Below, in pieces: positions 29,319 to 39,726 of a stretch of DNA of 64,000 nt (its first letter is position 1; each line of letters begins with the position of its first letter). A program made the position numbers and the translations under genes. Under the pieces are notes generated by a model. It was given only the letters and a program-made list of their open reading frames with translations, did no database searches and was not told the DNA's origin. This DNA is from Zoogloeaceae bacterium G21618-S1 (GTDB lineage Bacteria; Pseudomonadota; Gammaproteobacteria; Burkholderiales; Rhodocyclaceae): NCBI GenBank assembly GCA_027214125.1, contig JAPWHF010000002.1, forward strand, positions 248,001-312,000, read 5' to 3'.

Positions 29319-30676
29319 CAACGCATCATGCCCGGAAGCATCCCCTTCATGCCGCGCATCATCTTGGCCATGCCGCCCTTGGAGAACTGCTTCATCACCT
29401 TCTGGGTCTGCTCAAACTGCTTGAGCAGTCGGTTAACCTCTTGCACCGGAACGCCAGCACCGTTGGCAATGCGTCGCTTGCGCGATGCTTTGAGCAGTTC
29501 GGGCTTGGCGCGCTCAAGCGGGGTCATCGAGTTGATGATGCCTTCCACGCGCCCGACCATCTTTTCTTCGGCCCCGCCCTGCAACTGACTCGCGGCCTGC
29601 GCGAATTGCGCGGGCAGCTTGTCCATCATCGACGTCAGACCGCCCATCTTGCGCATCTGGCCGATCTGTTCCTTGAAGTCGTTCAGATCGAAGCCTTTGC
29701 CTGACTTGAGCTTCTGCGCGAAGGCCTTGGCCTTGTCCTCGTCAACGCCACGGCGCGCGTCCTCGACCAGGCCCATGATGTCGCCCATGCCAAGGATCCG
29801 GGACGCCATACGCTCCGGGAAGAACTCTTCCAGCCCGTCAAGCTTCTCCGCCACACCGGCGAACTTGATCGGCTTGCCCGTCACGTGACGCACCGACAAC
29901 GCCGCACCACCGCGGGAATCACCGTCCAACTTGGTGAGCACAATGCCGGTCAGTGGCAGTGCCTCGTTGAAGGCCGCCGCGGTATTGACCGCGTCCTGAC
30001 CCAACATGGCGTCGACAACAAACAAGGTCTCGACCGGCAGTATCGCCGCGTGCACCGCCTTGATTTCAGCCATCATCGCTTCGTCGATGGCGAGTCGGCC
30101 AGCGGTGTCGACCAGCAACACATCAAAGAAGTGCTTGCGAGCGTAATCTAGTGCCGCCAGCGCAATATCAACCGGCTTCTGGGTAGTTTGCGACGGGAAA
30201 AATTCCACGCCGGCCTGCCCGGCCACCGTTTTGAGCTGCTCGATCGCCGCGGGTCGATACACGTCGGCCGACACCACCAGCACCTTTTTCTTCTTGCGCT
30301 CGCGCAGCAGTTTGCCGAGTTTGCCGGTCGTCGTCGTCTTGCCCGCGCCCTGCAGGCCCGCCATCAACACCACGGCGGGCGGCTGTGCGGCGAGGTTCAA
30401 ACCTTCGTTCTTCGCACCCATCAAGGCGCACAGTTCGTCGTGCACCACGCCTACAAGCGCCTGCCCCGGTGTGAGAGACCCCACCACGGCCTGACCAACC
30501 GCCTTCTCGCGCACCCGTGCAACGAAATCCTTGACCACGGGCAAGGCCACATCGGCCTCTAGCAACGCCATGCGCACTTCGCGCATCGCGTCCTGAATAT
30601 TGTCTTCGGTCAGCCGGGCGTGGCCACGGAGAGTTTTGACGACTTTGGAAAGCCGCGTGGTCAAATTGTCTAGCAT
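29318..30676 (-). CDS. ffh: signal recognition particle protein Ffh
   Basis: A 452-residue SRP54 GTPase that targets inner-membrane proteins together with 4.5S RNA and FtsY. N domain at about 1-90; G domain with 'MAGLQGAGKTTT', 'DTAGRLAID' and 'TKLDGDSRGGAAL'; methionine-rich M domain from about 300, ending 'MRGMKGMLPGMMR'. ATG 30676 (MLDNLTTRLSKVVKTLRG) is the family start; a longer frame upstream overlaps the divergent ypjD start. ffh next to ypjD is a common proteobacterial order. Confidence 0.97.
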   Translation of the reverse strand: MLDNLTTRLSKVVKTLRGHARLTEDNIQDAMREVRMALLEADVALPVVKDFVARVREKAVGQAVVGSLTPGQALVGVVHDELCALMGAKNEGLNLAAQPPAVVLMAGLQGAGKTTTTGKLGKLLRERKKKKVLVVSADVYRPAAIEQLKTVAGQAGVEFFPSQTTQKPVDIALAALDYARKHFFDVLLVDTAGRLAIDEAMMAEIKAVHAAILPVETLFVVDAMLGQDAVNTAAAFNEALPLTGIVLTKLDGDSRGGAALSVRHVTGKPIKFAGVAEKLDGLEEFFPERMASRILGMGDIMGLVEDARRGVDEDKAKAFAQKLKSGKGFDLNDFKEQIGQMRKMGGLTSMMDKLPAQFAQAASQLQGGAEEKMVGRVEGIINSMTPLERAKPELLKASRKRRIANGAGVPVQEVNRLLKQFEQTQKVMKQFSKGGMAKMMRGMKGMLPGMMR

Positions 30677-30713
30677 GATGGTCCGGGAATCTGGCTTGGA
30701 GTAAACTTGCGTA

Positions 30714-31541
30714 ATGCCATCGATTCTACTGCATCTGCTGCCCGCCTCCATGTATGCCGCACTCGGCGTGCACTTCTGGCGTACCCGTTGGCACCCTTCC
30801 AGCAACACACCCCGTCGAGGCCTGTCGGCATGGGAGCGCACCGCGCTGCTCTTTGCGCTGCTCGCTCATGGCCTTGTGCTACACGGAGAACTGTTTCCTG
30901 GCGAGGGCATGCATTTCGGTTTTGGCACCGCGCTGTCACTGATGGTCTGGCTGGCCGTTCTGTTCTACTGGATCGAGAACTTTTTCTCCCGACTGGATGG
31001 CTTGCAGACATTCGTCATGCCGGCCGCAGCCGTCGCCGCGCTTTTGCCTGGTCTGTTTCCACCGCCGCATCTGCTCGACAAAGCCGATTCGCCGGCCTTC
31101 CGGGCGCACTTTATTGTGGCCATGCTGGCCTACAGCCTGTTCACGCTCGCCACCTTGCATGCCCTGCTGATGGCTATCGCCGAAAAGCGCCTGCACAGCG
31201 CACGCCTCTCGAACGCCTTTGCCTCGCTGCCGCCATTGCTGACGATGGAACATCTGCTGTTCCGACTGATCCGCATCGCATTTGTACTACTCACCCTGAC
31301 GCTGATTTCAGGGGTCGCCTTTTCCGAAGCGCTGTTCGGAAAGGCCTTTTCGGTCGACCATAAGACGGTGTTCGCCGCGATCTCATGGCTGCTTTTTGGT
31401 GGCCTGCTAGTCGGTCGTCAGTTATGGGGATGGCGCGGCAAGCTCGCTCAACGCTGGACGATTGCCGGCTTCGCAGCCTTGATGCTGGCCTACGTCGGCA
31501 GTCGATTTGTGATCGAAGTTCTGCTTCAACGTGCCGCCTAA
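30714..31541 (+). CDS. ypjD: YpjD/CcsA-family inner membrane protein
   Basis: A 275-residue protein with about eight hydrophobic helices, of the CcsA/CcmC-like cytochrome-assembly superfamily. Conserved patterns are 'HFGFGTALSLMVWLAVLFYWIE', 'DSPAFRAHFIVAMLAYSLFTLATLHALLM' and 'VDHKTVFAAISWLLFGGLL', with histidines that could touch haem. The role is not proven for YpjD. It is divergent from ffh with 37 bases between the starts, and a CorC-type gene follows 73 bases on, the usual order. Confidence 0.88.
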   Translation: MPSILLHLLPASMYAALGVHFWRTRWHPSSNTPRRGLSAWERTALLFALLAHGLVLHGELFPGEGMHFGFGTALSLMVWLAVLFYWIENFFSRLDGLQTFVMPAAAVAALLPGLFPPPHLLDKADSPAFRAHFIVAMLAYSLFTLATLHALLMAIAEKRLHSARLSNAFASLPPLLTMEHLLFRLIRIAFVLLTLTLISGVAFSEALFGKAFSVDHKTVFAAISWLLFGGLLVGRQLWGWRGKLAQRWTIAGFAALMLAYVGSRFVIEVLLQRAA

Positions 31542-31614
31542 GGCAGGCGTTGCTGCCTTGACATCGCCGCACCGCGCCGGAATACTCGACGCTCCCCTTT
31601 TCGCCTAGCAGGCC

Positions 31615-32883
31615 GTGACCGACATCCCCCTTTCAGTGCAGATTTCTGCACTCGCCTTGCTGTTGGTGTTTTCCGGTCTTTTCTCGATGGCCGAAACAAC
31701 CATGATGGTCGCCAATCGCTATCGCCTCAAGTCGATGGCGACAAGTGGCCACCGCGGCGCCATCCTTGCACTGGATTTGCTTGGCCAGACCGAAAAGCTG
31801 CTCGGCGTCATTTTGCTGTTCAATAATCTGGTCAATGCCGCCGCCGCAACACTGGTAAGCGTCATCACGATCGCATTGTTCGGCGAAGAACGCTGGGCGC
31901 TCGGCGCGGGCACGCTGGCAGTGACCTTCATGATTCTCGTTTTTTCCGAGATCACGCCAAAGGTGATCGGCGCCAGATATGCCGACCGTCTCGCCGTCAT
32001 CTATGCGTTTCCCCTCACCTTCTTGCTGCGCGCGTCGTATTTCGCCGTCTGGTTCGTCAACCTCTTCGTCGCGGTCCTCCTGCGCGCGCTGAGACTCGCC
32101 CCCCAAGGCGAAGGCGGCCAAGATCAGGTCTCGACCGAAGAGCTTCGCAGCATGGTGCTTGAAGCGGGGCACGTCATCCCGTCAAAGCACCGCAGTATCC
32201 TGCTGAACATGTTTGAGCTGGAGGACATCACCGTCGAGGACGTCATGACGCCGCGTGGCACCATCGAAGGCATCGACCTGTCCGACACCATTGAGGATAT
32301 TCGCCAGCAACTGGCGACCAGTTATCACACGCGCTTGCCAGTTTTCGACGGAGAGACCGACAACGTCATCGGCATCCTGCACTTGCGCCGCATGCTCAGC
32401 CATACGCTCGAAGAACGTCTGGATCATGAGGCCCTGCGCAATATGCTTTTCAAGCCCTATTTCATCCCGGCCGACACGCCCGTCTACTCACAGCTTCAGT
32501 TCTTCCAGGAAAACAAGCAGCGTATGGGCCTTGTGGTCGACGAATACGGCGAATTGCTGGGACTGGTCACGGTCGAAGACATCATCGAAGAGATGATCGG
32601 CAAGTTCACCACCAGCGCACCCGCCGGTGGTGACCACCTCGCTTGGCATACAAACGACAGCGTACTTGTCGATGGCGCACACAACCTTCGCGACCTGAAT
32701 CGAAAATTAGGCCTCAACCTTCCGGTAAATGGTCCGAAAACAGTGAACGGGCTGATTGTTGAATACCTCCAGGATATTCCCGAGGCAGGACTCTCAATCC
32801 GGATTGGCGATGTGCCGATCGAAGTGGTGCAAACTCAGGACCGCATGGTGAAGACCGCACGGCTATTCAAGCCGCGGACATAA
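31615..32883 (+). CDS. HlyC/CorC (CNNM) family transporter
   Basis: A 422-residue membrane protein, GTG start. The N-terminal DUF21/CNNM domain has about four helices (residues 8-150), followed by two CBS domains (about 195-325, with 'VMTPRGTIEGIDL' and 'MGLVVDEYGELLGLVTVEDIIEEMIG') and a C-terminal CorC_HlyC domain (about 340-420). These proteins are linked to magnesium or cobalt efflux and ion balance. It probably shares a transcript with ypjD. pilB follows after 88 bases. Confidence 0.92.
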   Translation: MTDIPLSVQISALALLLVFSGLFSMAETTMMVANRYRLKSMATSGHRGAILALDLLGQTEKLLGVILLFNNLVNAAAATLVSVITIALFGEERWALGAGTLAVTFMILVFSEITPKVIGARYADRLAVIYAFPLTFLLRASYFAVWFVNLFVAVLLRALRLAPQGEGGQDQVSTEELRSMVLEAGHVIPSKHRSILLNMFELEDITVEDVMTPRGTIEGIDLSDTIEDIRQQLATSYHTRLPVFDGETDNVIGILHLRRMLSHTLEERLDHEALRNMLFKPYFIPADTPVYSQLQFFQENKQRMGLVVDEYGELLGLVTVEDIIEEMIGKFTTSAPAGGDHLAWHTNDSVLVDGAHNLRDLNRKLGLNLPVNGPKTVNGLIVEYLQDIPEAGLSIRIGDVPIEVVQTQDRMVKTARLFKPRT

Positions 32884-32971
32884 ACCAAGGCGTGACAAGG
32901 GTTTGCGCCTGAAGCTTTACAAGCCACATCAAGCGATGCAACATGCTATGTCGGATCCATAATAGGTGGTC

Positions 32972-34687
32972 ATGGCTGCAAATCCTCAAACTGCGCTCAC
33001 CGGTCTAGCGCGTGCGCTCGTTCAACAAAACCGCCTGACGGAGGCGGATGCCGCTGCGTGCACGTCCGAACAGCAAAACAAGGTCAACGGCTTCATCCTC
33101 GAAGCCGCTCGCCGTGGCCTGCTCGGCGAGCGGGATATCGCCCGCTTCGCCGCCGACACCTTCGGCCACCCCTTGCTGGACATCTCGGCGCTCGATCCGA
33201 GCAATATCCTGGTCGATGCGATCGACCGAAAACTGATCGGCAAACACCATGTGCTGCCGATCGCCAAGCGCGGCAATCGACTGACCGTCGCACTCGCGGA
33301 TCCGACCAACCTGCGCGCACTCGACGAAATCCGTTTTCAGAGCGGACTATCGGTCGACCCGGTGGTTGTCGAAGCCAGCAAGCTGCTCGCAGCCATCGAC
33401 AAACAAGGCGAATCCGCCAAGGACACGCTCGAGGCGCTCACTGGCGACGAATTCGACATGGACATGCTGGAGCAAGACACGCCCAGCGATGCGGCCGCCG
33501 ATGATGCGCAGGCTGAAGTCGATGACGCACCAGTCGTTCGATTCATCCAAAAGGTACTGATCGACGCCATCAATGAAGGCGCGTCAGACATTCATTTCGA
33601 GCCTTACGAAAAGTATTACCGCATTCGCGTGCGAACAGATGGCACCTTGCGCGAAGTGGCGCAACCGCCCTTGGTATTGCGAGAAAAAATCGCCGCACGT
33701 ATCAAGGTCATCTCGCGCCTGGACATCTCGGAAAAACGCGTCCCCCAGGACGGCCGAATGAAACTGGTGCTCTCCAAAAACAAGGCCATCGACTTCCGGG
33801 TATCGACGCTGCCAACCCTCCATGGCGAAAAGATCGTCATGCGTATTCTCGACCCCTCCTCCGCAATGCTGGGGGTCGACGCGCTGGGCTATGACCCCGA
33901 ACAAAAGGCGGCCTTGCTCGAAGCCATTGAGCGCCCTTACGGCATGATTCTGGTCACCGGCCCGACCGGCAGCGGTAAAACCGTGTCGCTCTACACCTGC
34001 CTGAACATTCTCAACAAGGCAGGGGTCAATATTTCCACCGCTGAAGATCCCGCGGAAATCAATCTGCCCGGCATCAACCAGGTCAACGTCAACGAAAAAG
34101 CCGGACTGACATTCGCTTTTGCGCTAAGAGCCTTCCTGCGCCAGGATCCGGACGTCATCATGGTCGGCGAAATTCGCGACCTGGAAACCTCCGAAATCTC
34201 TATCAAAGCTGCACAAACCGGCCACTTGGTCCTATCGACACTGCATACAAACGATGCACCCACCACACTTGAACGCCTGCGCAATATGGGTGTTGCGGCA
34301 TTCAACATCGCCTCGTCCGTCATCTTAATCACCGCACAGCGACTTGCGAGACGTTTGTGTAGCTGCAAGCAAGCACTGGACATCCCGCACGACGCGCTGA
34401 TCGAAGCCGGCTTTTCGGAAGCGGATCTGGACGGCAGCTGGAAACCCTACGGCCCGGTTGGCTGCGACAAATGCAAGGGCAGTGGTTACAAAGGCCGGGT
34501 GGGTATCTATCAAGTCATGCCGATCACGGACGAGATCGCCCGCATCATCATGAACAACGGCAACTCAATTGACATTGCCGCGCAAGCGGAACTCGACGGC
34601 GTGATGGACCTGCGCCGCTCGGGACTTCGCAAGGTCAAGGCCGGCATGACTTCTCTCGCAGAAGTTCTGGCCACGACCAACGACTAA
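32972..34687 (+). CDS. pilB: type IV pilus assembly ATPase PilB
   Basis: A 571-residue cytoplasmic extension ATPase. ATG 32972 is preferred (AGGTGG before it) over a GTG 6 bases upstream. The N-terminal GspE/PilB regulatory domain spans about 20-160. Walker A GPTGSGKT is near 330, and the Asp/Walker B box 'RQDPDVIMVGEIRD' is near 390. A zinc tetracysteine site (CSC near 464, CDKC near 495) and the C-terminal 'GRVGIYQVMP' are intact. It forms an operon with pilC (17-base gap) and pilD. Pilin and minor pilin genes are not in the window. Confidence 0.97.
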   Translation: MAANPQTALTGLARALVQQNRLTEADAAACTSEQQNKVNGFILEAARRGLLGERDIARFAADTFGHPLLDISALDPSNILVDAIDRKLIGKHHVLPIAKRGNRLTVALADPTNLRALDEIRFQSGLSVDPVVVEASKLLAAIDKQGESAKDTLEALTGDEFDMDMLEQDTPSDAAADDAQAEVDDAPVVRFIQKVLIDAINEGASDIHFEPYEKYYRIRVRTDGTLREVAQPPLVLREKIAARIKVISRLDISEKRVPQDGRMKLVLSKNKAIDFRVSTLPTLHGEKIVMRILDPSSAMLGVDALGYDPEQKAALLEAIERPYGMILVTGPTGSGKTVSLYTCLNILNKAGVNISTAEDPAEINLPGINQVNVNEKAGLTFAFALRAFLRQDPDVIMVGEIRDLETSEISIKAAQTGHLVLSTLHTNDAPTTLERLRNMGVAAFNIASSVILITAQRLARRLCSCKQALDIPHDALIEAGFSEADLDGSWKPYGPVGCDKCKGSGYKGRVGIYQVMPITDEIARIIMNNGNSIDIAAQAELDGVMDLRRSGLRKVKAGMTSLAEVLATTND

Positions 34688-34704
34688 TTCGAGGCACAAC
34701 GCAC

Positions 34705-35940
34705 ATGGCAACCGCTACCCGCTCTACCCGCCGCACAGGCCAAGACGTCAAGGAACACCTTTACGACTGGGAAGGCAAGGACAAGAAAGGCAAGATCATT
34801 CGCGGCGAAGTACGCGCGGGGGGTGAGGCGGTCGTCCAGGCAACGCTGCGACGTCAAGGCATTCTCGTCACCAAGGTCAAAAAGCGCAAACTCTCACGAG
34901 GTCGTCGCATTACCGACAAGGATATCGCGCTATTCACCCGACAAATGGCGACAATGATGAAGTCAGGCGTGCCGCTGCTTCAAGCCTTCGATATCGGCAT
35001 CAAGGGATCTGGGAACCCCTCTCTGGGTCGTTTGCTGAACGATATTCGCAACGACGTCGAGACTGGCAGCAGTTTGTCGCAAGCGTTCCGGAAGCACCCA
35101 TTGCATTTCGATCAACTGTTTTGCAACCTCGTCGCGGCTGGTGAGCAGGCGGGTATTCTTGATAGCTTGCTGGATCGACTGGCAACCTATAAAGAAAAAA
35201 TCATTGCCATCAAGAGCAAGATCAAATCAGCACTTTTTTATCCCATTGCCGTTGTTGTCGTCGCCGCAATTGTGATTTCCGTCATGATGCTTTTCGTCAT
35301 TCCTGAATTCAAAAAGGTTTTTTCCAGCTTTGGCGCCGACCTTCCCGCCCCAACGCTGATTGTCGTCGCCATGTCGGACTTTTTCGTCGAAAATTGGTAC
35401 GTCGTGTTTGGCGGAATTGCGGCAACTGTCGTCGGCTTGAGCATGGCCTATCGCCGTTCGGAAAAGGCGCAAAACACAATGGATCGCATGATTCTTCAGT
35501 TCCCGGTCATCGGCGACATCATCCGAAAAGCCACAATCGCCCGCTGGACACGAACACTATCGACAATGTTTGCCGCTGGCGTCCCACTGGTAGAAGCGCT
35601 TGACTCCGTTGGCGGCGCCGCCGGCAACCATGTCTACAAAGTCGCAACCAAGCAAATCCAGTCCGACGTCAGCACGGGCACCAGTCTTACCGTCTCCATG
35701 CAAGGCGTGAAGGTATTTCCAACCATGGTTGTGCAGATGGTTTCCATTGGTGAAGAGTCCGGACAACTTGATGGCATGCTGAGTAAAGTTGCTGATTTTT
35801 TTGAGCAAGAGGTCGACGATGCAGTCGCAGGCCTCTCACAGCTTCTTGAGCCAATCATCATGGTTTTTCTCGGCACCGTTATTGGCGGGATGGTCGTAGC
35901 CATGTATCTCCCCATCTTCAAACTCGGCGCTGTCGTCTAA
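34705..35940 (+). CDS. pilC: type IV pilus inner-membrane platform protein PilC
   Basis: A 411-residue membrane protein with two T2SSF repeats (about 75-198 and 278-400). Each begins 'FTRQMATMMKSGVPLLQAFD' or 'WTRTLSTMFAAGVPLVEALD', and hydrophobic helices lie at about 175-200, 225-245 and 380-400. It couples PilB to pilin insertion. GC is somewhat lower than in the neighbours. pilD follows after a short hairpin. Confidence 0.97.
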   Translation: MATATRSTRRTGQDVKEHLYDWEGKDKKGKIIRGEVRAGGEAVVQATLRRQGILVTKVKKRKLSRGRRITDKDIALFTRQMATMMKSGVPLLQAFDIGIKGSGNPSLGRLLNDIRNDVETGSSLSQAFRKHPLHFDQLFCNLVAAGEQAGILDSLLDRLATYKEKIIAIKSKIKSALFYPIAVVVVAAIVISVMMLFVIPEFKKVFSSFGADLPAPTLIVVAMSDFFVENWYVVFGGIAATVVGLSMAYRRSEKAQNTMDRMILQFPVIGDIIRKATIARWTRTLSTMFAAGVPLVEALDSVGGAAGNHVYKVATKQIQSDVSTGTSLTVSMQGVKVFPTMVVQMVSIGEESGQLDGMLSKVADFFEQEVDDAVAGLSQLLEPIIMVFLGTVIGGMVVAMYLPIFKLGAVV

Positions 35941-35945
35941 ACGCC

Positions 35946-35966
35946 CCGCCCCGCATTTCGGGGCGG
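35946..35966 (+). other. hairpin between pilC and pilD
   Basis: Stem CCGCCCCG / CGGGGCGG (8 bp), loop of 5, no T-run. It may stabilise or attenuate the pilBC message rather than terminate it. Confidence 0.4.
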
Positions 35967-35978
35967 CGTCAATCTCCC

Positions 35979-36830
35979 ATGACCGAACTATTCAACGAAC
36001 CGATAGCGCTCGTCGCGCTCAGCTGCCTCCTCGGGCTGTTTGTCGGCAGCTTTCTGAACGTCGTCATCCATCGCCTTCCCACGATGATGGAGAACGAATG
36101 GGCGCAACAGGCTGCCGAAATGCGTGGAGAAGAGCCTGACGCCCCCGTCCGTTTCAATCTGGCCACACCCCGGTCGCGCTGCCCGCATTGCGCCACTCAG
36201 GTCACCGCCATCGACAATATTCCGGTGTTGAGCTATCTGCTGCTCCGCGGGCGTTGCCGTCACTGCAAGGCGCCCATCAGCCGGCGCTACCCGAGTGTTG
36301 AAATCGCCACCGCGGCCCTCTCGGCGCTTGTCGCATGGAAGTTCGGCAATAGCGTCGCCACCGTAGGCGCCCTGTTGTTCGTCTGGGCAATGATTGCCCT
36401 GACGTTTATCGACCTGGACACTCAACTCCTTCCCGACAGCATCACCCTGCCACTGATCTGGCTCGGCCTGCTGTTCAACCTGGGCGGCACCTATACCTCC
36501 TTGCAGGACGCTGTGATTGGCGCCGTCGCAGGTTATCTCTGCCTTTGGCTGGTATTTCATTTGTTTCGACTGGTCACCGGCAAAGAGGGCATCGGCTATG
36601 GTGACTTCAAGCTGCTCTCTGCCGTAGGCGCTTGGCTTGGCTGGCAAATGCTGCCGCTGACCATTCTGCTGTCCTCGGTCGTCGGCGCATTGTTTGGGAT
36701 CACCTTGATGCTCTTCGCACGCCACGGCCGCGACACGCCGATTCCATTTGGCCCGTATCTAGCTGCAGCCGGCGTACTAGCGCTCTTTTTTGGCGAAATG
36801 TTGAACACTCGCTACCTGCAGTTGCTCTGA
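35979..36830 (+). CDS. pilD: prepilin peptidase/N-methyltransferase PilD
   Basis: A 283-residue polytopic membrane aspartyl protease that cleaves and N-methylates type IV prepilins. The cytoplasmic cysteine pairs CPHC and CRHC (near residues 68 and 94) bind zinc. The catalytic aspartates are in 'FIDLDTQLLPD' and the GxGD motif 'GIGYGDFKLL'. The early part 'FVGSFLNVVIHRLP' is standard. It is last in the pilBCD set; the coaE gene that often follows pilD is absent. Confidence 0.96.
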   Translation: MTELFNEPIALVALSCLLGLFVGSFLNVVIHRLPTMMENEWAQQAAEMRGEEPDAPVRFNLATPRSRCPHCATQVTAIDNIPVLSYLLLRGRCRHCKAPISRRYPSVEIATAALSALVAWKFGNSVATVGALLFVWAMIALTFIDLDTQLLPDSITLPLIWLGLLFNLGGTYTSLQDAVIGAVAGYLCLWLVFHLFRLVTGKEGIGYGDFKLLSAVGAWLGWQMLPLTILLSSVVGALFGITLMLFARHGRDTPIPFGPYLAAAGVLALFFGEMLNTRYLQLL

Positions 36831-36858
36831 CAAGCGTCGACGCCGAGCCGCAGACGAA

Positions 36859-36879
36859 ATGCGCTGCGCTTTGCAGCGC
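36859..36879 (+). other. hairpin after pilD
   Basis: TGCGCTGC / GCAGCGCA stem with a GCTTT loop, 29 bases after the pilD stop. No T-run follows, so it is a weak terminator candidate at best. Confidence 0.35.
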
Positions 36880-36942
36880 ACACCGCTTCCCGCCCCCCCG
36901 CCAATAAGATAGACTTACGGGCTTGATTTTTCGGAGCTTGTC

Positions 36943-37212
36943 ATGCCGATCTACGCCTATCGCTGCACCGATTGCGGTGCTCAAAAAGATCATTTGCAGA
37001 AGATGAGTGATGCACCGCTGACGGTCTGCCCCGCCTGCGGCGCGAACACCTACGCCAAACAACTCACGGCCCCCGGCTTTCAGTTGAAAGGCTCGGGCTG
37101 GTACGCCACCGACTTCAAAGGCGGCAACACCAGTGCGCCTGCCAAAGCCGAAGCCGCCCCGACGTCCGGCACTGCCGACGCCAGTTGTGGCGGCGGCTGC
37201 GCCTGCCACTGA
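36943..37212 (+). CDS. FmdB family zinc ribbon protein
   Basis: An 89-residue protein. The N-terminal zinc ribbon is 'MPIYAYRCTDCG' with a second pair CPAC near 28. A low-complexity Ala/Thr/Gly tail ends in a cysteine cluster (CGGGCACH). Role unknown, possibly regulatory. It lies 9 bases before DUF502 and then aspS; this FmdB-DUF502-aspS order is widely kept in Betaproteobacteria. Confidence 0.93.
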   Translation: MPIYAYRCTDCGAQKDHLQKMSDAPLTVCPACGANTYAKQLTAPGFQLKGSGWYATDFKGGNTSAPAKAEAAPTSGTADASCGGGCACH

Positions 37213-37221
37213 TCGTATCGA

Positions 37222-37848
37222 ATGAAGAAATACTTCGTCACCGGGCTCCTGATCTGGATCCCGCTCGCGATCACCTTCATGGTGATCGCGTGGATCGTCA
37301 GCACACTTGACCGAATCCTGCTGTGGATACCTGAGCACTGGCAGCCCAAAGTGTTGCTCGGGCTCGACATTCCGGGCATCGGCGTCGCGCTCACCTTGCT
37401 GATCATCCTGTTCACTGGCTTGATCGGCGCCAACGTTCTCGGTCAGCGCCTGGTGCTGGTCTGGGAAGCGTTGCTGGCGCGCATTCCGGTGGTCAAGTCC
37501 ATCTACTCAAGCGTCAAGCAGGTTTCCGACACCCTGTTTTCCAGTTCCAGCCATGCCTTCCGCAAAGCGCTGCTGGTTCAGTATCCCCGCCAGGGCGCCT
37601 GGACCATCGCCTTCCTCACCGGAAAGCCGGGTGGCGACGCGGCCCGGCACCTGAGCGGCGACTACATCAGCATCTACGTCCCGACCACACCAAACCCCAC
37701 CTCGGGATTCTTCCTGATGGTCCCGCGCGCTGACGTCATCGAGCTGGAAATGAGCGTCGACGAGGCGCTCAAATATGTCATCTCGATGGGCGTGGTCACC
37801 CCCGGCAAAAAGGCTGACATCGCCGAACTCGCCCCGGTCGAACCTTAA
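37222..37848 (+). CDS. DUF502 family membrane protein
   Basis: A 208-residue protein with two N-terminal membrane helices (about 4-26 and 52-76) and a soluble C-terminal domain. Family patterns are '[18 protein letters not shown]', '[20 protein letters not shown]' and '[14 protein letters not shown]' (here [14 protein letters not shown]). Function unknown. It is likely cotranscribed with FmdB and aspS. Confidence 0.93.
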   Translation: MKKYFVTGLLIWIPLAITFMVIAWIVSTLDRILLWIPEHWQPKVLLGLDIPGIGVALTLLIILFTGLIGANVLGQRLVLVWEALLARIPVVKSIYSSVKQVSDTLFSSSSHAFRKALLVQYPRQGAWTIAFLTGKPGGDAARHLSGDYISIYVPTTPNPTSGFFLMVPRADVIELEMSVDEALKYVISMGVVTPGKKADIAELAPVEP

Positions 37849-37852
37849 CAAG

Positions 37853-37871
37853 TCGGGGCGATTCGCCCCGA
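37853..37871 (+). other. hairpin between DUF502 gene and aspS
   Basis: Stem TCGGGGCG / CGCCCCGA with a 3-base loop, no T-run. It lies 27 bases before the aspS start and could tune its expression. Confidence 0.35.
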
Positions 37872-37897
37872 AGCGTACAAAATACGGAATCAGAATC

Positions 37898-39700
37898 ATG
37901 CGTACTCAATACTGCGGCCAAGTCACTGCTGCCAACCTCGACCAGATCGTCACCCTGTGCGGCTGGGTGCATCGCCGGCGGGACCATGGCGGCGTGATTT
38001 TCGTCGATCTGCGCGATCGCGAAGGTCTTGTCCAGGTGGTCTGCGACCCCGATCGCGCTGACATGTTTACGGTGGCCGAATCGCTTCGCAACGAGTTTGT
38101 CGTACGCATGACCGGCAAGGTCCGTCGCCGCCCTGCCGGCACCGAAAACGCCAACCTCACGTCCGGCGAAATCGAAGTGCTGTGCCACGAAATCGAAGTC
38201 CTGAATATTTCCGTCACACCGCCCTTCCAGCTCGACGACGACAATCTGTCGGAAACCACGCGCCTGACCCATCGCGTAATCGATCTGCGCCGCCCGGCCA
38301 TGCAACGCAACATGATGCTGCGCTACAAGACGGCGATGGCCTTCCGTCGCTTCCTCGACGCCAAGGGCTTCATCGACATCGAAACACCGATGCTCACCAA
38401 GAGCACGCCGGAAGGCGCGCGCGACTATCTGGTGCCGTCGCGGGTTCACCCGGGCCACTTCTTCGCCCTGCCGCAGTCTCCGCAACTGTTCAAGCAGCTG
38501 CTGATGGTGGCGGGCTACGACCGCTACTACCAGATCACCAAGTGCTTCCGCGACGAAGACCTCCGGGCCGACCGGCAGCCCGAGTTCACCCAGGTCGATA
38601 TCGAGACGTCCTTCCTGGGCGAAGACGAAATCACCGCGCTGATGGAAGAAATGATTCGCAGCATCTTCAAGGAAGTGCTGGACGTCGATCTCCCCAACCC
38701 CTTCCCGCGCATGAGCTACGCTGAAGCGATGTCGCGTTTCGGCTCGGACAAGCCCGACCTGCGTGTGACCCTCGAGATCACCGATGTCACCGACGCCGTC
38801 AAGGACGTTGCCTTCAAGGTCTTCTCCGGCCCGGCAAACTCCGACAACGGCCGAGTAGCCGCGATGCGTGTGCCCGGTGGTGCCCAGCTCACCCGTGGCG
38901 AAATCGACGAATACACCAAGTTCGTCGGCATCTACGGCGCCCGAGGCCTGGCCTACATCAAGGTCAACGACATCAGCAAGCTCAGTGATGAAGGCCTGCA
39001 GTCGCCCATCGTCAAAAACCTGCACGCGCAGGCGCTTGCGACCATCATCGAGCGCACCGGTGCGCAAAACGGTGATCTGATCTTCTTCGGCGCAGACAAG
39101 ACCAAGATCGTGAACGATGCCCTCGGCGCGTTGCGCAGCAAGGTCGGCCACGAGAAGGGCTACGTCAATGGCAAGGCGTGGGAGCCGCTGTGGGTGGTGG
39201 ATTTCCCGATGTTCGAGTATGACGACGAGGACAAGCGCTGGACCGCCTGCCACCATCCCTTCACCAGCCCCAAGGACGAACACCTCGAGCTGCTCAACAC
39301 CGACCCGGGCAAGTGCCTTGCCAAGGCTTACGACCTTGCGCTGAACGGCTGGGAACTCGGCGGCGGCTCGGTTCGTATCCACCGCGCCGACGTGCAGAGC
39401 AAGGTATTCAGCGCGCTGGGGATCGGCGACGAAGAAGCCCAGCAAAAGTTCGGCTTCCTGCTCGATGCGCTGAAATACGGCGCGCCGCCGCATGGTGGCC
39501 TGGCCTTCGGCCTCGACCGCATCGTCACCATGATGACCGGCGCCGAATCGATCCGCGACGTGATCGCATTCCCCAAAACGCAGCGCGCTCAGTGCCTGCT
39601 CACCGAGGCGCCCTCGCCCGTCGACGACCGCCAACTGCGCGATCTGCACGTTCGCCTGCGCCAGAAAGTCGAAACCTCGGTGGAAGTCACCAAAGACTAG
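37898..39700 (+). CDS. aspS: aspartyl-tRNA synthetase
   Basis: A 600-residue class II synthetase. The N-terminal OB fold ('[26 protein letters not shown]') is followed by the catalytic core with '[20 protein letters not shown]' and C-terminal '[16 protein letters not shown]', with the bacterial GAD insertion between (about 290-420). ATG 37898 starts at the usual MRTQYCG. It may be the non-discriminating type that also charges tRNA-Asn, which cannot be decided here. It ends in a UUCG terminator. Confidence 0.98.
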   Translation: MRTQYCGQVTAANLDQIVTLCGWVHRRRDHGGVIFVDLRDREGLVQVVCDPDRADMFTVAESLRNEFVVRMTGKVRRRPAGTENANLTSGEIEVLCHEIEVLNISVTPPFQLDDDNLSETTRLTHRVIDLRRPAMQRNMMLRYKTAMAFRRFLDAKGFIDIETPMLTKSTPEGARDYLVPSRVHPGHFFALPQSPQLFKQLLMVAGYDRYYQITKCFRDEDLRADRQPEFTQVDIETSFLGEDEITALMEEMIRSIFKEVLDVDLPNPFPRMSYAEAMSRFGSDKPDLRVTLEITDVTDAVKDVAFKVFSGPANSDNGRVAAMRVPGGAQLTRGEIDEYTKFVGIYGARGLAYIKVNDISKLSDEGLQSPIVKNLHAQALATIIERTGAQNGDLIFFGADKTKIVNDALGALRSKVGHEKGYVNGKAWEPLWVVDFPMFEYDDEDKRWTACHHPFTSPKDEHLELLNTDPGKCLAKAYDLALNGWELGGGSVRIHRADVQSKVFSALGIGDEEAQQKFGFLLDALKYGAPPHGGLAFGLDRIVTMMTGAESIRDVIAFPKTQRAQCLLTEAPSPVDDRQLRDLHVRLRQKVETSVEVTKD

Positions 39701-39726
39701 TTCCGACACAATAGTGTCAAGGACTC

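Noticed and set aside
32893-32910. Sigma-54-like TGACAAGGGTTTGC before pilB
   Set aside because: The spacing between the -24 and -12 dinucleotides is one base short and the GG is missing.
37796-39709. 637-codon frame opposite aspS
   Set aside because: Exactly shadows a full class II synthetase; no recognisable domain in the translation.
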